A DNA stretch of 64,000 nt from positions 50,001,280-50,065,279 of the forward strand of contig NC_081552.1 in NCBI RefSeq assembly GCF_963082655.1. The letters run 5' to 3'. Below are positions 43,810-55,889 of this stretch, piece by piece. How positions within the stretch are numbered: the stretch's first letter is position 1; the number at the start of each line of letters is the position of its first letter. The notes below the pieces were generated by a model, which saw only the letters and a list, made by a program, of their open reading frames with translations, had not been told where the DNA came from and did not search any database. Origin of the DNA: Stomoxys calcitrans. Lineage: Eukaryota; Arthropoda; Insecta; Diptera; Muscidae. Both the position numbers and the translations under genes were made by a program.

Positions 43810-44440
43810 CCGTTTCAGCGAAATCGGGCAACACATCCGCTTTTTATGCCAATTAGACCCTAAATTGGAAGATTGGTCTATATAGCAGCTATATCTGGAC
43901 CTTATTTGAGTCGGATGTCGGGAGGCTTAATACAAGTCCCTAGTCAAATTTCAGCGAAATCGGGTAATAAATGCTGCTTTTATGGGCTTAAGAACCTTAA
44001 TCGGCAGATCGATCTATATGGCAGCTATTGGGTTGCCCAAAAAGTAATTGCGGATTTTTTAAAAGAAAGTAAATGCATTTTTAATAAAACTTAGAATGAA
44101 CTTTAATCAAATATCCTTTTTTACACTTTTTTCTAAAGCAAGCTAAAAGTAACAGCTGATAACTGACAGAAGAAAGAATGCAATTACAGAGTCACAAGCT
44201 GTGAAAAATTTTTTCAACGCCGACTATATGAAAAATCCGCAATTACTTTTTGGGCAACCCAATATATCTGAATATATACCGATCTGGACCATATTTAGGT
44301 GTAATAACGGAAGGTGTAATAAACTCACTCAGCGAAATCGGATAATAATTACTGCTTTTATGGTCTTAAGAACCTAAATCTGCAGATTGATCTATATGAC
44401 AGCTATATCCAAATACAGTCCCGTATAAAAAAAAAACACT
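43810..44440 (-). mobile_element. DINE-like fragment, subfamily B, carrying a MITE
   Basis: Reversed B-type units (GGTCTATATAGCAGCTATAT, AAATTTCAGCGAAATCGGG, TTTTATGGGCTTAAGAACC) without termini. A MITE at 44028-44262 interrupts a GGCAGCTA/TATCTGAATA unit. Confidence 0.7.
44028..44262 (+). mobile_element. Mariner-type MITE, copy 3, longest
   Basis: It begins TTGGGTTGCCCAAAAAGTAA and ends ACTTTTTGGGCAACCCAA, flanked by TA at 44026-44027 and 44263-44264. At 235 bp it retains the middle (TTAGAATGAACTTTAATCAA) missing from copy 2. Because it lies within a DINE unit, the empty site can be read directly: the two halves rejoin at one TA. Confidence 0.92.
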
Positions 44441-45059
44441 CCCCAGCGGGCGTACCCCAAAGAATTTCGGGTATCGCGTAAGGATGCCCTTTAGATTTGT
44501 TGTTTTCGTAGGAGTGTGTTGTGCACATCGGGTTAATCCGGGAAATAGAACCGGTTGCCATGGTATGCTATAAATTTATTGAAATGTCGAACAAATGGGC
44601 CTTTAAAGTCTCCATCCCTTAATAGTGTAGGGGAAAAATAGCGTTTTATAGACTTTACGTAATCACCATATTTGAACAATTTTTATGATGCGATTAAAAA
44701 GTTGATTGAATTAATTAATTTTTTAATTGAAAATTAAAAATTTCAATCACGATTGTGATTGATTGAATTAAAACATTAATTGAATAAATTAATTTTTTAA
44801 TTTAAAAATGCCAAAAATTACAATCATGTAGTTGAACAAAACAAAACATATGCAATTAAAAAATTATTGAATCAATTAATTTTGTAATTGGAAATGATTT
44901 TGTTTTCAATTAAATTTTTAATTGAATATTTAAATATATATGGGAGCTATATATATCAAAATCTGGACGGACTTTTATAAAATTTAGCACACGAACTAAA
45001 ACGTGAAATAAAACACATTACACTAATAGTGATTTTTTTTTTTCTTTGTACTACGTTGT
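44441..45059. other. AT-rich DNA with palindromic TTAATT repeats
   Basis: No gene. At 44690-44935 the words ATTAATTTTTTAATTGAAAA recur with their complements, and TCAATCAC-GAT-TGTGATTGA makes a small hairpin near 44745-44765. Confidence 0.6.
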
Positions 45060-45445
45060 TCAAGCAAAACAATCGTTATATGATGATACAGGCGACTATT
45101 GGCTTCGATTTGCTTCTTTCATGAAAAACTTTCATTGGATTTAGCTCGTCTTGGAAGACCCACACAGTCGATGATTCGACACCTGTGACGACCTTTTAGA
45201 CGTCTTTTGATCGCCTCGATCGGATGCCTCTATCACGGTAAATCACGCACGCAATGTTCTCTAGGAAAACTTCCGTTTATAGATGACCTTCATGGAAGTC
45301 TTCTTTCAGCGAGCGTTGGCCATGATTGAACTCATTGCTTCATTGCCACACAAAAGTTTAAGTTCATCAATGCACTCTTGTCGTGATAATCCACGTCGAA
45401 AGTTGTGAAAAATGGTCGTACGAAAATGTTTAAGAGTTAATTCGA
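45060..45445 (-). pseudogene. Mariner transposase N-terminal fragment, dead
   Basis: The minus strand carries a piece of a mariner HTH region (LSRQECIDELKLL, then after frame changes RSLKEDFHEGH and TVWVFQDEL). Several stops and frameshifts interrupt it. The catalytic domain is not present. Confidence 0.6.
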
Positions 45446-45699
45446 TTTTTTGTCAAATTAATGTTTTCAAGTTACTGCAAACAACACAAATGATGGTCGT
45501 ACGTCAAAACATTCTGAGTAGGATTTTGCCTAAAAGTTTCAAACTTGCCAATAGTAATGGCAAATAGCTCCTGACAATACTTAGTGTGGCCTCGACCAGA
45601 AACATAAACTCAACCAAATGGTACATTCGGTTTGTATGTCGGAAGGCTTAATACATCCCACCGTTGCTAACATCAGCAGGAGTTATTCGCTTAAGACCC
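45446..45699. other. Spacer, no gene seen
   Basis: Mixed AT-rich DNA with a short DINE-like scrap near 45630-45700 (TATGTCGGAAGGCTTAATAC). Confidence 0.5.
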
Positions 45700-45907
45700 T
45701 TAGGTAGCTATTCGTATTCCACTCTTAAATACCTTTTATTTAAGCCTCATATTGCCATGGTCAGTAAATAAGTACTATGTACGCCATCCGAAATATGGAT
45801 CCCAATTTTTATATTTTTAGATTACTATTAGGAGCACATACAATTTCGCATAAATGGCACCACCCATCACCGAAATCTGGCGTTTCTGAAAGTTAGGGTA
45901 AGTAGGG
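45700..45907 (-). mobile_element. Helitron scrap with internal deletion
   Basis: TTAAATACCTTTTATTTAAG, CATATTGCCATGGTCAGTAA, ACCACCCATCACCGAAATCTGG and CGTTTCTGAAAGTTAGGGTAAG match Helitron copy 3 between 39600 and 40095, with about 200 bp missing. Confidence 0.65.
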
Positions 45908-46164
45908 ATCAGCCAACGGCTGATGCCGCCAGCGCTGTTCTGTGTATAGGCAGTGATACCTACACCACATGCGACGTGCCTTTCGTTCGGTTTGTCTGTT
46001 TGCGCTTTATTTTTTTGATCTTAAAATCTTACTGAGATTCCATTGCAGGATATTTTCTGGCTATAGACCATTTTGTTCAATGCTTTCTATTCAAAAAATA
46101 TCGTAGCAAAGAACTCTTAAAAGTAAGGCATTTTGGTTTCAATAGAATTTTTTTTTTTAATTCG

Positions 46165-46960
46165 TTTCTAAAGGGTAAAAAAACATAAAATTAAGGAAAA
46201 TACAAGGAAAATTTTTTTTGAATCACGGTCCATAAATTTAATCTTTGATCTCATCTGGTCCATCCGCTTAGTCCAATTTTGGCATGCACCTTGCAACACA
46301 TCGGCCGGTAGTTGTCTTCCGTCAATTGAAGCGCGCTTGTCTGTATAGACATGAGCTTTAACATAGCCCCACAACAAATAGTCTAAAGGCGTTAAATCGC
46401 ATGATCGAGGCGGGCAATTGACCGGTCCCCAACGTGAAATAAAATGATCATCGAACTCGTCTCTCAATAAGTCAATTGCTACGCGTGCTGTGTGGCATGT
46501 GCCACCGCAAGCTCTTGTATTTTGGTAAAAACAAAGTTGGATATCATCTCACGCTAGCTCTCCCCATTCACAGTTACGTTACGATTCGCATCATCTTTAA
46601 AGAGGTACGGTCCAATGATGCCACCAGCCCATAAACCGCACCAATCTGTGACTTTTTCTGGATGCATTGGTAGCTCTTGCATTACTTCTGTCTGATCTTC
46701 ACTCCAAAATCGACAACTCTGCTTATTTACGTACCCATTGAGCCAAAAATGAGACTCGGCGCTGAACACAATTTGAACACGATTATCTTTCCTAACAGAG
46801 CACGCATTTCAATAATAAAATTCAATAATTTGTGAGCGTAGTTCCGTTGTAAGACGATTCGTGGTGAAATTATAGACCAAACTGAAGTTGTTTGACAGTG
46901 AAACAAAACACGAAACGTGTGTGAGCTGTTTAAACCAGTATTGCCAAAAATATAATAGCT
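46165..46960 (-). pseudogene. Mariner/Tc1-group transposase, broken catalytic domain
   Basis: Two minus-strand pieces. 46769-46554 has FSAESHFWLNGYVNKQSCRF and VTDWCGLWAGGIIGPYLF; 46467-46168 has RSCDLTPLDYLLWGYVKAH and a C-terminal CQNWTKRMDQM. They match an IS630/mariner-type DDE/D transposase. Between them the second catalytic box reads as a shifted, mutated remnant with CHTAR retained, and the first box has A in place of the usual D (FSAES). A 5'-end-like AGTTTGTTTGACAGTGAAAC lies near 46880-46900. It is inactive. Confidence 0.75.
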
Positions 46961-48129
46961 AAAAAATCATCCTTTATATATTTTTTTTAAATATTTGTTT
47001 CTAAAAAATTAATTTTTTCAAAATTTGGTTTCTATAGAACATTTTTTGAATATTTTGTTACTATAGAAAATGTTGAAATTTTATTTTTAAGTCGATTATA
47101 AATTAGTGATTTCACTTTAAATAATTGTAAATTTTTCGAATCCGCTTCTGCAAATCATTTATCCAACAGCGTGCTTCCGTTTTCATAATCCTAGCAGCCA
47201 ATACAAATTTGATGTGCATTGTTAACATCCAAAATCAATTTCATTTCATTAATAGCCCAAACTGATAAGGATACACCTGGCTAGCAAGGGAGCTAGTATT
47301 ACTGGTATTGTCGACCATTCAACGCCAACACTTTGCAAGCTGTCCCTTACGGGCAGTTTTTCTCTAGCCCTCAAGTAAAGGTAGCAGCTACCGACGGTGC
47401 CGTTGCTGTTTGTCTATTATTTCACTTAACAATCAGATACAATTAACCATCATTACACACGTGGTACTGGTGGTGTTGGTGGAGAGAGTTGTACCAGCCA
47501 TTCGATGAGTACTGCTCACAGATATCCACTTAGGACGTGTACTAAATTAAATGATAACAACTGTAATACCACTACCACTGCCGCCTAGTAGTAACACATC
47601 ACCTTCCTCATAGCCATTGCCACCATTGTCGGGACTAAAACCAACCAATTATAACTCAATTACATTGTTTGTTGGAATCGCAGACAAACACAATTATAAT
47701 TGGAGCAAATAAGGAAGGAGGGAATTGTTCGAAGTAGTTGCTGGCATAGCCATGCTGGCAGTTAACCAACTCTAAGGCGAACGAATACGCAAGAGATAAG
47801 AGAGCAAGAGATAAGAGATCAGATGAAGTTGATATTCCTTGAACTGGGAATAAGACAAAAACAAAGCGAATATTCATAACACGAGTATATGGATAGGCTT
47901 TAGCTGTCATAAATTGACCTTTTATTGTACCGGCCACCCCTAAGTCATGTGTCAAATACAGTAAATTTACTCTTTCAAATACGCGTTGCACCACAATTTC
48001 TCATTTGATATGAACTAAACTTAACATGTTAATTGGGAAATTTGTTATATATATTACTAGAAAATATGTAAACAAAAATAATATTTAAATAGAAAGTAAT
48101 GGTTCTTGCTATTAAGATTGCACATAAAA
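46961..48129. other. Unique DNA, no gene seen
   Basis: It starts with TTTCTATAGAA-type degenerate repeats to about 47090, then apparently single-copy DNA with GGTG and CCAC triplets near 47470-47630. No ORF with a recognisable motif. Confidence 0.6.
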
Positions 48130-50502
48130 AAAATAAAATAAAATAAATAAATTAAATTAAATTATATTAAATTAAATTAAATTGAATTAAATTAAATTAA
48201 ATTAAATTAAATTAAATTAAATTAAATCAAATTAAATTAAATTAAATTAAATTAAATTAAATTAAATTAAATCAAATTAAATTAAATTAAATTAAATTAA
48301 ATTAAATTAAATTAAATTAAATTAAATTAAATTAAATTAAATTAAATTAAATTAAATTAAATTAAATTAAATTAAATTAAATTAAATTAAATTAAATTAA
48401 ATTAAATTAAATTAAATTAAATTAAATTAAATTAAATTAAATTAAATTAAATTAAATTAAATTAAATTAAATTAAATTAAATTAAATTAAATTAAATTAA
48501 ATTAAATTAAATTAAATTAAATTAAATTAAATTAAATTAAATTAAATTAAATTAAATTAAATTAAATTAAATTAAATTAAATTAAATTAAATTAAATTAA
48601 ATTAAATTAAATTAAATTAAATTAAATTAAATTAAATTAAATTAAATTAAATTAAATTAAATTAAATTAAATTAAATTAAATTAAATTAAATTAAATTAA
48701 ATTAAATTAAATTAAATTAAATTAAATTAAATTAAATTAAATTAAATTAAATTAAATTAAATTAAATTAAATTAAATTAAATTAAATTAAATTAAATTAA
48801 ATTAAATTAAATTAAATTAAATTAAATTAAATTAAATTAAATTAAATTAAATTAAATTAAATTAAATTAAATTAAATTAAATTAAATTAAATTAAATTAA
48901 ATTAAATTAAATTAAATTAAATTAAATTAAATTAAATTAAATTAAATTAAATTAAATTAAATTAAATTAAATTAAATTAAATTAAATTAAATTAAATTAA
49001 ATTAAATTAAATTAAATTAAATTAAATTAAATTAAATTAAATTAAATTAAATTAAATTAAATTAAATTAAATTAAATTAAATTAAATTAAATTAAATTAA
49101 ATTAAATTAAATTAAATTAAATTAAATTAAATTAAATTAAATTAAATTAAATTAAATTAAATTAAATTAAATTAAATTAAATTAAATTAAATTAAATTAA
49201 ATTAAATTAAATTAAATTAAATTAAATTAAATTAAATTAAATTAAATTAAATTAAATTAAATTAAATTAAATTAAATTAAATTAAATTAAATTAAATTAA
49301 ATTAAATTAAATTAAATTAAATTAAATTAAATTAAATTAAATTAAATTAAATTAAATTAAATTAAATTAAATTAAATTAAATTAAATTAAATTAAATTAA
49401 ATTAAATTAAATTAAATTAAATTAAATTAAATTAAATTAAATTAAATTAAATTAAATTAAATTAAATTAAATTAAATTAAATTAAATTAAATTAAATTAA
49501 ATTAAATTAAATTAAATTAAATTAAATTAAATTAAATTAAATTAAATTAAATTAAATTAAATTAAATTAAATTAAATTAAATTAAATTAAATTAAATTAA
49601 ATTAAATTAAATTAAATTAAATTAAATTAAATTAAATTAAATTAAATTAAATTAAATTAAATTAAATTAAATTAAATTAAATTAAATTAAATTAAATTAA
49701 ATTAAATTAAATTAAATTAAATTAAATTAAATTAAATTAAATTAAATTAAATTAAATTAAATTAAATTAAATTAAATTAAATTAAATTAAATTAAATTAA
49801 ATTAAATTAAATTAAATTAAATTAAATTAAATTAAATTAAATTAAATTAAATTAAATTAAATTAAATTAAATTAAATTAAATTAAATTAAATTAAATTAA
49901 ATTAAATTAAATTAAATTAAATTAAATTAAATTAAATTAAATTAAATTAAATTAAATTAAATTAAATTAAATTAAATTAAATTAAATTAAATTAAATTAA
50001 ATTAAATTAAATTAAATTAAATTAAATTAAATTAAATTAAATTAAATTAAATTAAATTAAATTAAATTAAATTAAATTAAATTAAATTAAATTAAATTAA
50101 ATTAAATTAAATTAAATTAAATTAAATTAAATTAAATTAAATTAAATTAAATTAAATTAAATTAAATTAAATTAAATTAAATTAAATTAAATTAAATTAA
50201 ATTAAATTAAATTAAATTAAATTAAATTAAATTAAATTAAATTAAATTAAATTAAATTAAATTAAATTAAATTAAATTAAATTAAATTAAATTAAATTAA
50301 ATTAAATTAAATTAAATTAAATTAAATTAAATTAAATTGAATTGAATTGAATTGAATTAAATTAAATTAAATTAAATTAAATTAAATTAAATTAAATTAA
50401 ATTAAATTAAATTAAATGAAATGAAATGAAATGAAATGAAATGAAATGAAATGAAGTGAAATGAAATGAAATGAAATGAAATGAAATGAAATGAAATGAA
50501 AT
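48130..50502. repeat. Giant (ATTAA)n array with variant zones
   Basis: About 2.37 kb of 5-bp repeats. A pure stretch from 48276 to 50335 (2,060 bp, 412 units) has no interruption that I can see. The left border holds an ATTGA unit at 48181 and ATCAA units at 48226 and 48271, 45 bp apart. The right border is zoned: four ATTGA (50336-50355), twelve ATTAA, then about seventeen ATGAA with one GTGAA at 50456. It has no coding capacity. Confidence 0.97.
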
Positions 50503-50879
50503 ATAGCAGTAAGACATGTTTGGTAATACAGCAGTCCTATGTTTGCTGAAACAGCAATAATGTCTGCTTTCCCAAAACATTTTTGGCTGAGTGTAGAATT
50601 GTGTCAGAAAACTTCTAGCTCGTGTTAGGAAAGAGGTAATCTAATGAAATTTGGATTGGTGTAAAGTAGACGAATCAAACTAGTTAACAATTTTTTCCCG
50701 TCATTGGCTTACCGTAAATTTTTTACAGCTCAAAAAATCCAGCAAAATTTTTGTCAAAATTCTTAGGAGTGAGATTTCTGGTTGCATTCGAAGTTTTCTA
50801 TATAAAAAGATAGTCATTAAAATCCACTTTTCTTCGCTTAATTGTCATAAAATATTAAGATTTTTTTTTTGTTATAAAA
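50503..50879. other. Unique DNA with a repeat E-like fragment
   Basis: No gene. Near 50740-50810 the reverse complement resembles repeat E (CTCACTCCTAAGAATTTTGA, compare CTCACTGCTAAGAATTTAAA at 29963). CAGCAGT/ACAGCA words at 50520-50560 may belong to another repeat. Confidence 0.45.
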
Positions 50880-51944
50880 GCATATTAGCTTATGAAAGTG
50901 CAGGATTCTGGAATGGATAGAACTCACATTCCAAGCACTTCTACGGAAGCTAGAAAGAGAATCCGATCTCCCGAAGATCATAACACTGCTAAAATACTGA
51001 AGAAGAAAAGGTACTCTGTAAGTACTTTCAAGTACTCTATAAAAACCAAGCCAGCCATCCAGAAATGGCGACTCCAGACAGTGTCTTGGGGAGGTGGACA
51101 AAGACGGAACAGGAACGAAGGAAGCGCGCACGGCCTCTGAGTCTTCATGGAGGACTGTGACTTCTAAAAGGAGTTCACAGCCATCACGGAAGGGGAAGAT
51201 GGTCGCTGAGAATGGTAAGGAGCCGTCCCCTTACGTCAGAGTGGCAAGGAAGCACAACAGAGATGAGCTGACTTATACAGTCATCAATATCGGCAGTGCA
51301 TTCGGTATGATTCCACCAGATCATCGGTACCAAGTAGAAGATCTGGTTAACGAGCGGATTTTCAAACATGTGTGGAACTCTGAATGATGAGCAGCGAGTA
51401 TAGAGATGACATCGTTGCGCTGCGTTTTGAGTCGGCGGAATTTATTGATACGGTCAAACAGCTCGTCAGAGGTATCCACGCTTCCTAGGTGGGCGTAAAG
51501 CTCGACCTGGTGGGAAAGATGGACATCCAACAGCTCACAAAGGCGACGGTCTTCATCAAGGGATCGGGCAGTAAATTCAGGACGGAACGCATGTTGGAAT
51601 TCTTGGGCAAGCAAAACCAAGGTTTGGTCGCAGAGAACTAGGAGGTCTTCCACAGGGAGGAGAAGGAGGAAGGAACTCTCCTTTTGGTTAAGACTAAAGG
51701 CATGGCGCACTATTGGAGCAAAGCTGTCTTTTTCAAGATTGGGAAGACATGGATAGGCAGAAATCCCCATTTTGAGACATCAACCCGTGCAGTGGCAGGT
51801 GACTCAAGACCGCCCAACGAAGTTGGTGCTGACGAAGAGACAATCACCGCCTCCCTCAATATTGGAACGACTAGGATAAGAAAAGATCCTTATACTAAAA
51901 TATCAGACAGAAAGATTCCTTCCTATTCTTACTGAGGAACGCGT
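50880..51944 (+). pseudogene. LINE ORF1 remnant, upstream of a nested insertion
   Basis: The plus strand in three broken frames encodes a basic N-terminus (RKRIRSPEDHNTAKILKKKR), a middle (VRVARKHNRDELTYTVINI near 51240), and an ORF1 C-terminal region (KATVFIKGSGSKFRTERMLE, LVAEN, HREEKEEGTLLLVKT at 51530-51700), with frame changes near 51090 and 51387 and an in-frame stop near 51487. The order suits ORF1 of a Jockey-superfamily LINE whose ORF2 continues at 53690. The minus-strand ORF at 51321-51770 is a shadow. Confidence 0.6.
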
Positions 51945-53690
51945 ATCAGCAAGTGTCATCCTGCACAGTCTTAATTATTTTGCAGGGATACCAAACTCAG
52001 ACATGGCTTGAAATACCTTTGAACGCAAAGGAGTACCGAAGGCGGCTTTGTAGTAAACAAAGAGATGGTAGGTGTTGATTTGTCCTTCTCAGGTCTTTTC
52101 CAGGATTTGGCGCAGTGTGATTATCTGTTCTAGGGTGGATTTACCAGGTCTAAAGCCGCATTGAGAGGGCCCAATTATCTCATTGACTTTAGGTTTTAAT
52201 CTTTCACACAGTACGCTCGAGAGTATCTTGTATGCGATTCCGTCTTGTCTCCTTTCTTCTGTACGGGACATAATATGCTGAGGTTCCAAACATCGGGTAT
52301 TCCTTCTTCTAGCCAGATTGCGCAGATAAGCTGATGCATATGCCTTATCAGCGTGTCGCCTCCGATCTTAAATAGTTAAGCGGGTAACCTGTCGGCTCCT
52401 GCTGCCTTGTTGTTCTTTAGTCGGGTTACTGCTACTTGGACCTCATTCTGACTAGGAGGTAAACATTCTATACCATCATCAGGGATTGGTTCTGCGGTAT
52501 CCTCTTCGCCGCCAACATCGGACACTAGCAGTTGGGTAAAAAGTTCTTTCCATATCCTCAGCATGTTGTCTGTGTCAGTTACCAGATTTCCTTCTTTGTC
52601 TCTGCAGGAGGAAGTGCCTGCACCAAAGCCATCGGTTTGGTGTTTAGTTCTTTGGTAGAATTTCCGGACTTCATTCTGACTCCTGTACATCTCAATTCGC
52701 TCGCACTCACGTCTTTCCATTTCCTTTTTCTTTCTGCGGAATAGACGTTTCTCCTCTCTCCTTTTCTGCCGATACCTCTCCTTCATCTGGCGCGTTGCTA
52801 CTGATTGCAGGGTTGCTCTATATGCCGCATTCCTGGCTTCAGTAGCATCTCGACACTCTTGGTCGTACCATGGGTTTCTTGGAGGAGGCTTCCGGTACCC
52901 TAATACGGATTTCGCGGCATTTTCCAAGGTGTGGGCAATAGTTTGCCACTGCGCCATCATATCATCGGAACAAGGAGTGCTTTCATCAAGCAGATGGGTC
53001 AGTCGAGTGGAGTATGCCGCTGCCATTTGTTGTGTTTGCAGCTTTTCAATGTCCAGCATGTACTTTCCTCGCCATGTTCAAGCGGGTGCAAACCTTTGCT
53101 GCAACGAGGTAATGATCCGAATCTATATTCGCTCCACGGATCGATCCTACATCTAACACGCTGGATGAATGCCTTCCATCTATCACAACGTGATCAATTT
53201 GGTTTCTCGTGTTTTGATCGGGTGACAGCCATGTGGCTTTGTGGATATTTTTATGTTGAAATCTGGTGCTACTAACTACCATGTTTTTTGCCGCGCCGAA
53301 ATCTATCAGCCTCAACCCATTACGGGACGTTATCTCCTGGATGCTAAACTTTCCGACTGTTGGACCAAAGATGTCTTCCTTCCCTATTTTCGCATTAAAA
53401 TCTCCAAGAAGGATTTTAATATCATGGGCGGGGCAGCGGTCATATTCTCTCTCTAGGCGCTCGTAGAAAATATCCTTGGTCTGCTCGTCTTTGTCTTCCG
53501 TCGGGGCATGGGCACAAATAAGGCTGATGTTGGAGAATTTGGCTTTTATGCGGATTGTGGCTAGCCTCTCATCCACCGGAGTAAAGCTGGAGACAAGGTG
53601 TTTCAGTCTCCGACTAACCACAAATCCACAACCAAATTCATGCCTCGTGTTATGGCAGCTATAGTAAAGTTCGTCACCGTTTGGTGTCGC
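51945..53690 (-). pseudogene. RTE-like LINE fragment (endonuclease and RT start), nested
   Basis: The minus strand encodes an AP-type endonuclease (53621-53046: ILLGDFNAKIGKEDIFG, HKATWLSPDQNTRNQIDHV, GANIDSDHYLV), a linker rich in Arg/Glu (53059-52376), and the start of RT (ending NNKAAGADRLPA; then SSVLCERLKPKVNEIIGPSQ and CGFRPGKSTLEQI at 52289-52089; then KAAFGTPLRSKVFQAMSEFG near 52050-51990). It stops before the catalytic YADD box. The DIHK.TW.SPD/NQIDH signature is typical of RTE-type LINEs. Truncated at both ends with frame breaks; inactive. Confidence 0.78.
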
Positions 53691-55025
53691 CCCAACCGCA
53701 TGACTATATAAAGATTCGAAAGACTAGGACAGGCAAAAAACCCAATACGATGACACCAGGCAGCGCAGTGACAGGAAAGTCAATGCAGTCTAAAGAACAG
53801 GGAGCAGACGATGAGATCACCACCTACTACCAAGATGCCCATTTACTGAAGGACCAATGATTGAGGTAATCCAGATAAACCACCGCCGGAGCGAGACTGC
53901 TACATACGCTCTGGTGGAGAAAATCAGCAATGGCAAGATTCATAAAACGATAAGCTTTCGGAATAAGTTGAAAACCAACTGAACAAAATTCGAAAGACTA
54001 CTCAGAAGAAGACTTGGGCGAGATAGTTTAGATTGTCCAAGAATAGAAGACATTGAAGAAAATGTCAAATGGATAACGACTGCGCTGGTGGGGACTTTCG
54101 AAGATAGTTTTCCTCTTCGGGAAAGGAAACCCTGGATAACCGGGAGATTCGCAATATTGGCAAAGAGGTCCGCAGACTTTTCAACAGAGCACGTCGTAAA
54201 AAAGCGGACGTTTATTGGGATGTGAATTACACTCGGCTCACGGAATACAATAAGATTACCAGAGCGTCAAAACGTGCCACCAGGAAACTTTTCTGCGAAT
54301 ATGTCGATAGCGTTGATGACACCGGAATCTGGGAATAATGGTGTTGATCGAAGGTTTATAAATACGTTTATGGTGAAGGAATCCTTGGGGAGCTTCAAAC
54401 CATTTAAGTCAGCAGGACCTTATGGAATATATCCGGCGTTACTACAGAAGGAGGCAGGCTATCTGGTGCCCCACTTATCCACATTTTCACAACGTGCCTG
54501 GGACTTGCATATACTCCGGAGTCCTGGCAGGAGGCAAGGATGCTACTTCTAACAACATTCAGGAGCTTACTGAGAAGGCTCACAGATGTTGGGCGCTATG
54601 TAGTCGGGCCGTACGCTCGAAATGGGGTCTGAATCTGAGGATAGTCCACTGGCTCTACAGCAGCGTGATTAGACCAATACTTAAATGCGCCTCAGTAGTT
54701 TGGTGGACTGCCATGGAGAAAAAGTGCAACATAAGGACCATAAGGGGCAATAACAACCAGGACGGTAAGGTCACGAACACGTCTTGCAGTGTAAAAAGGA
54801 GATTAATGCCTTCTGATGACAAAATCCGCATCGTTTGGGTGCCGGGCCTTAACGGATAAAGGGGGCATGCAAGGTCAGACGATTTGGCGGTGAAGGCCAG
54901 AGGATTGCCATCAATAAACTTGGTTAACCCGAAGCCTTTCGGGTCGACGCAGTCCGAGTTAAGGGAGTGGGCGATGAAGGCGCATGCATCCCTGTGGAGT
55001 ACCGAAACGGTCGGTAAGACGAAAA
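53690..55025 (+). pseudogene. Internally deleted RNase-H LINE, continuation after the nested insertion
   Basis: Scraps in order: an ORF2 start (IEVIQINHRRSETATYALVE near 53855-53915); an EN-RT linker with basic ARRKKADVYWD-like text near 54190; an RT N-terminal block (SFKPFKSAGPYGIYPALLQK near 54390-54450); the RT C-terminus (LRIVHWLYSSVIRPILKCAS near 54630); and an RNase H tail (RIVWVPGLNG, NLVNPKPFGSTQSEL). Most of EN, the RT catalytic core and part of RNase H are deleted. It shares long near-identical words with 41682-42640, so both derive from one family. Confidence 0.75.
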
Positions 55026-55029
55026 AATC

Positions 55030-55180
55030 GAGTTATATGGGAGCTATGCCAGTTTATGAACCGATTTGACCCATACTTGTCTTGAATGTTGGCGGTCATA
55101 GGAGAAGTCAGTGTGCAAAATATTAGCCAATTCGATAATAATTGCGCGCTGTAGGGTCAATTTCTATGAGAGCTACATCT
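55030..55180 (-). mobile_element. DINE-like central-unit scrap
   Basis: GTTATATGGGAGCTATGCCA, TATGAACCGATTTGACCCAT and GCCAATTCGATAATAATTGC are reversed DINE units, about one copy. Confidence 0.55.
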
Positions 55181-55889
55181 AATTATTTACCTTATTCCTA
55201 TTAACGGCAAATTGCTGCAGTTGAAATAAGATAATAGTTAAAGCTTACAAAATTACCTTTCAAACACAATACATATATTTGGTTGGACGAGGTCGGACAT
55301 ACAAACTTGTGCTCCAAGATACACGAGGAAAATTAGATAAACTGCATACCAAAGGCGACACACTTTTAGATACAAACTTATAGTCTACAACAAAAGGTAA
55401 ATTTTCGAAATTTTTTCTTAGATGGCTCTTTGTAGGTGCAAGTTCCATTTATTTCATTATAACTCACTCTCAAATGTTTATTTTTTAAAATTTCAATTAA
55501 AAAAACTGAATAATTAAACTCCACAACTAACGACAACTTTACCAGATGATTTCCAAATACAGAGTTGCCACCTAGGTCCAATATTTTGTTTTTGAGTTTT
55601 CCCAAGTCATTGCAACAAAATACCGTTGTTACTTATTGCAGATTTTTAAGCTCAAAATTGAAATTTTTGGCACTGAAACCGGTCATAGGGCCCATAGTGC
55701 ATTGTTGGTACGTTGGGTCCGAACAAGGGAAGTACCATTTTTTGCTTGTCTCTAATTGGGCTTGAGAGACAGGTAAACTCACAAAGCCCTATTCTAATAC
55801 AGATGTGTGTATTACATCCTACTCACTGGTTGTGGGTATGTAAAACACTTTAATCCTGATCACAAATCTCGTTGATGAAAGTCTAAGGA
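55181..55889. other. Unique DNA, no gene seen
   Basis: AT-rich, with overlapping short ORFs on both strands between 55260 and 55765 that lack motifs. Confidence 0.55.

Noticed and set aside
44690..44935. Replication origin or promoter from AT-rich palindromes
   Set aside because: AT palindromes are common in this DNA and nothing else supports either role.
51321..51770. 149-codon minus-strand ORF
   Set aside because: The plus strand here encodes LINE ORF1 motifs in order, so the minus ORF is a shadow.
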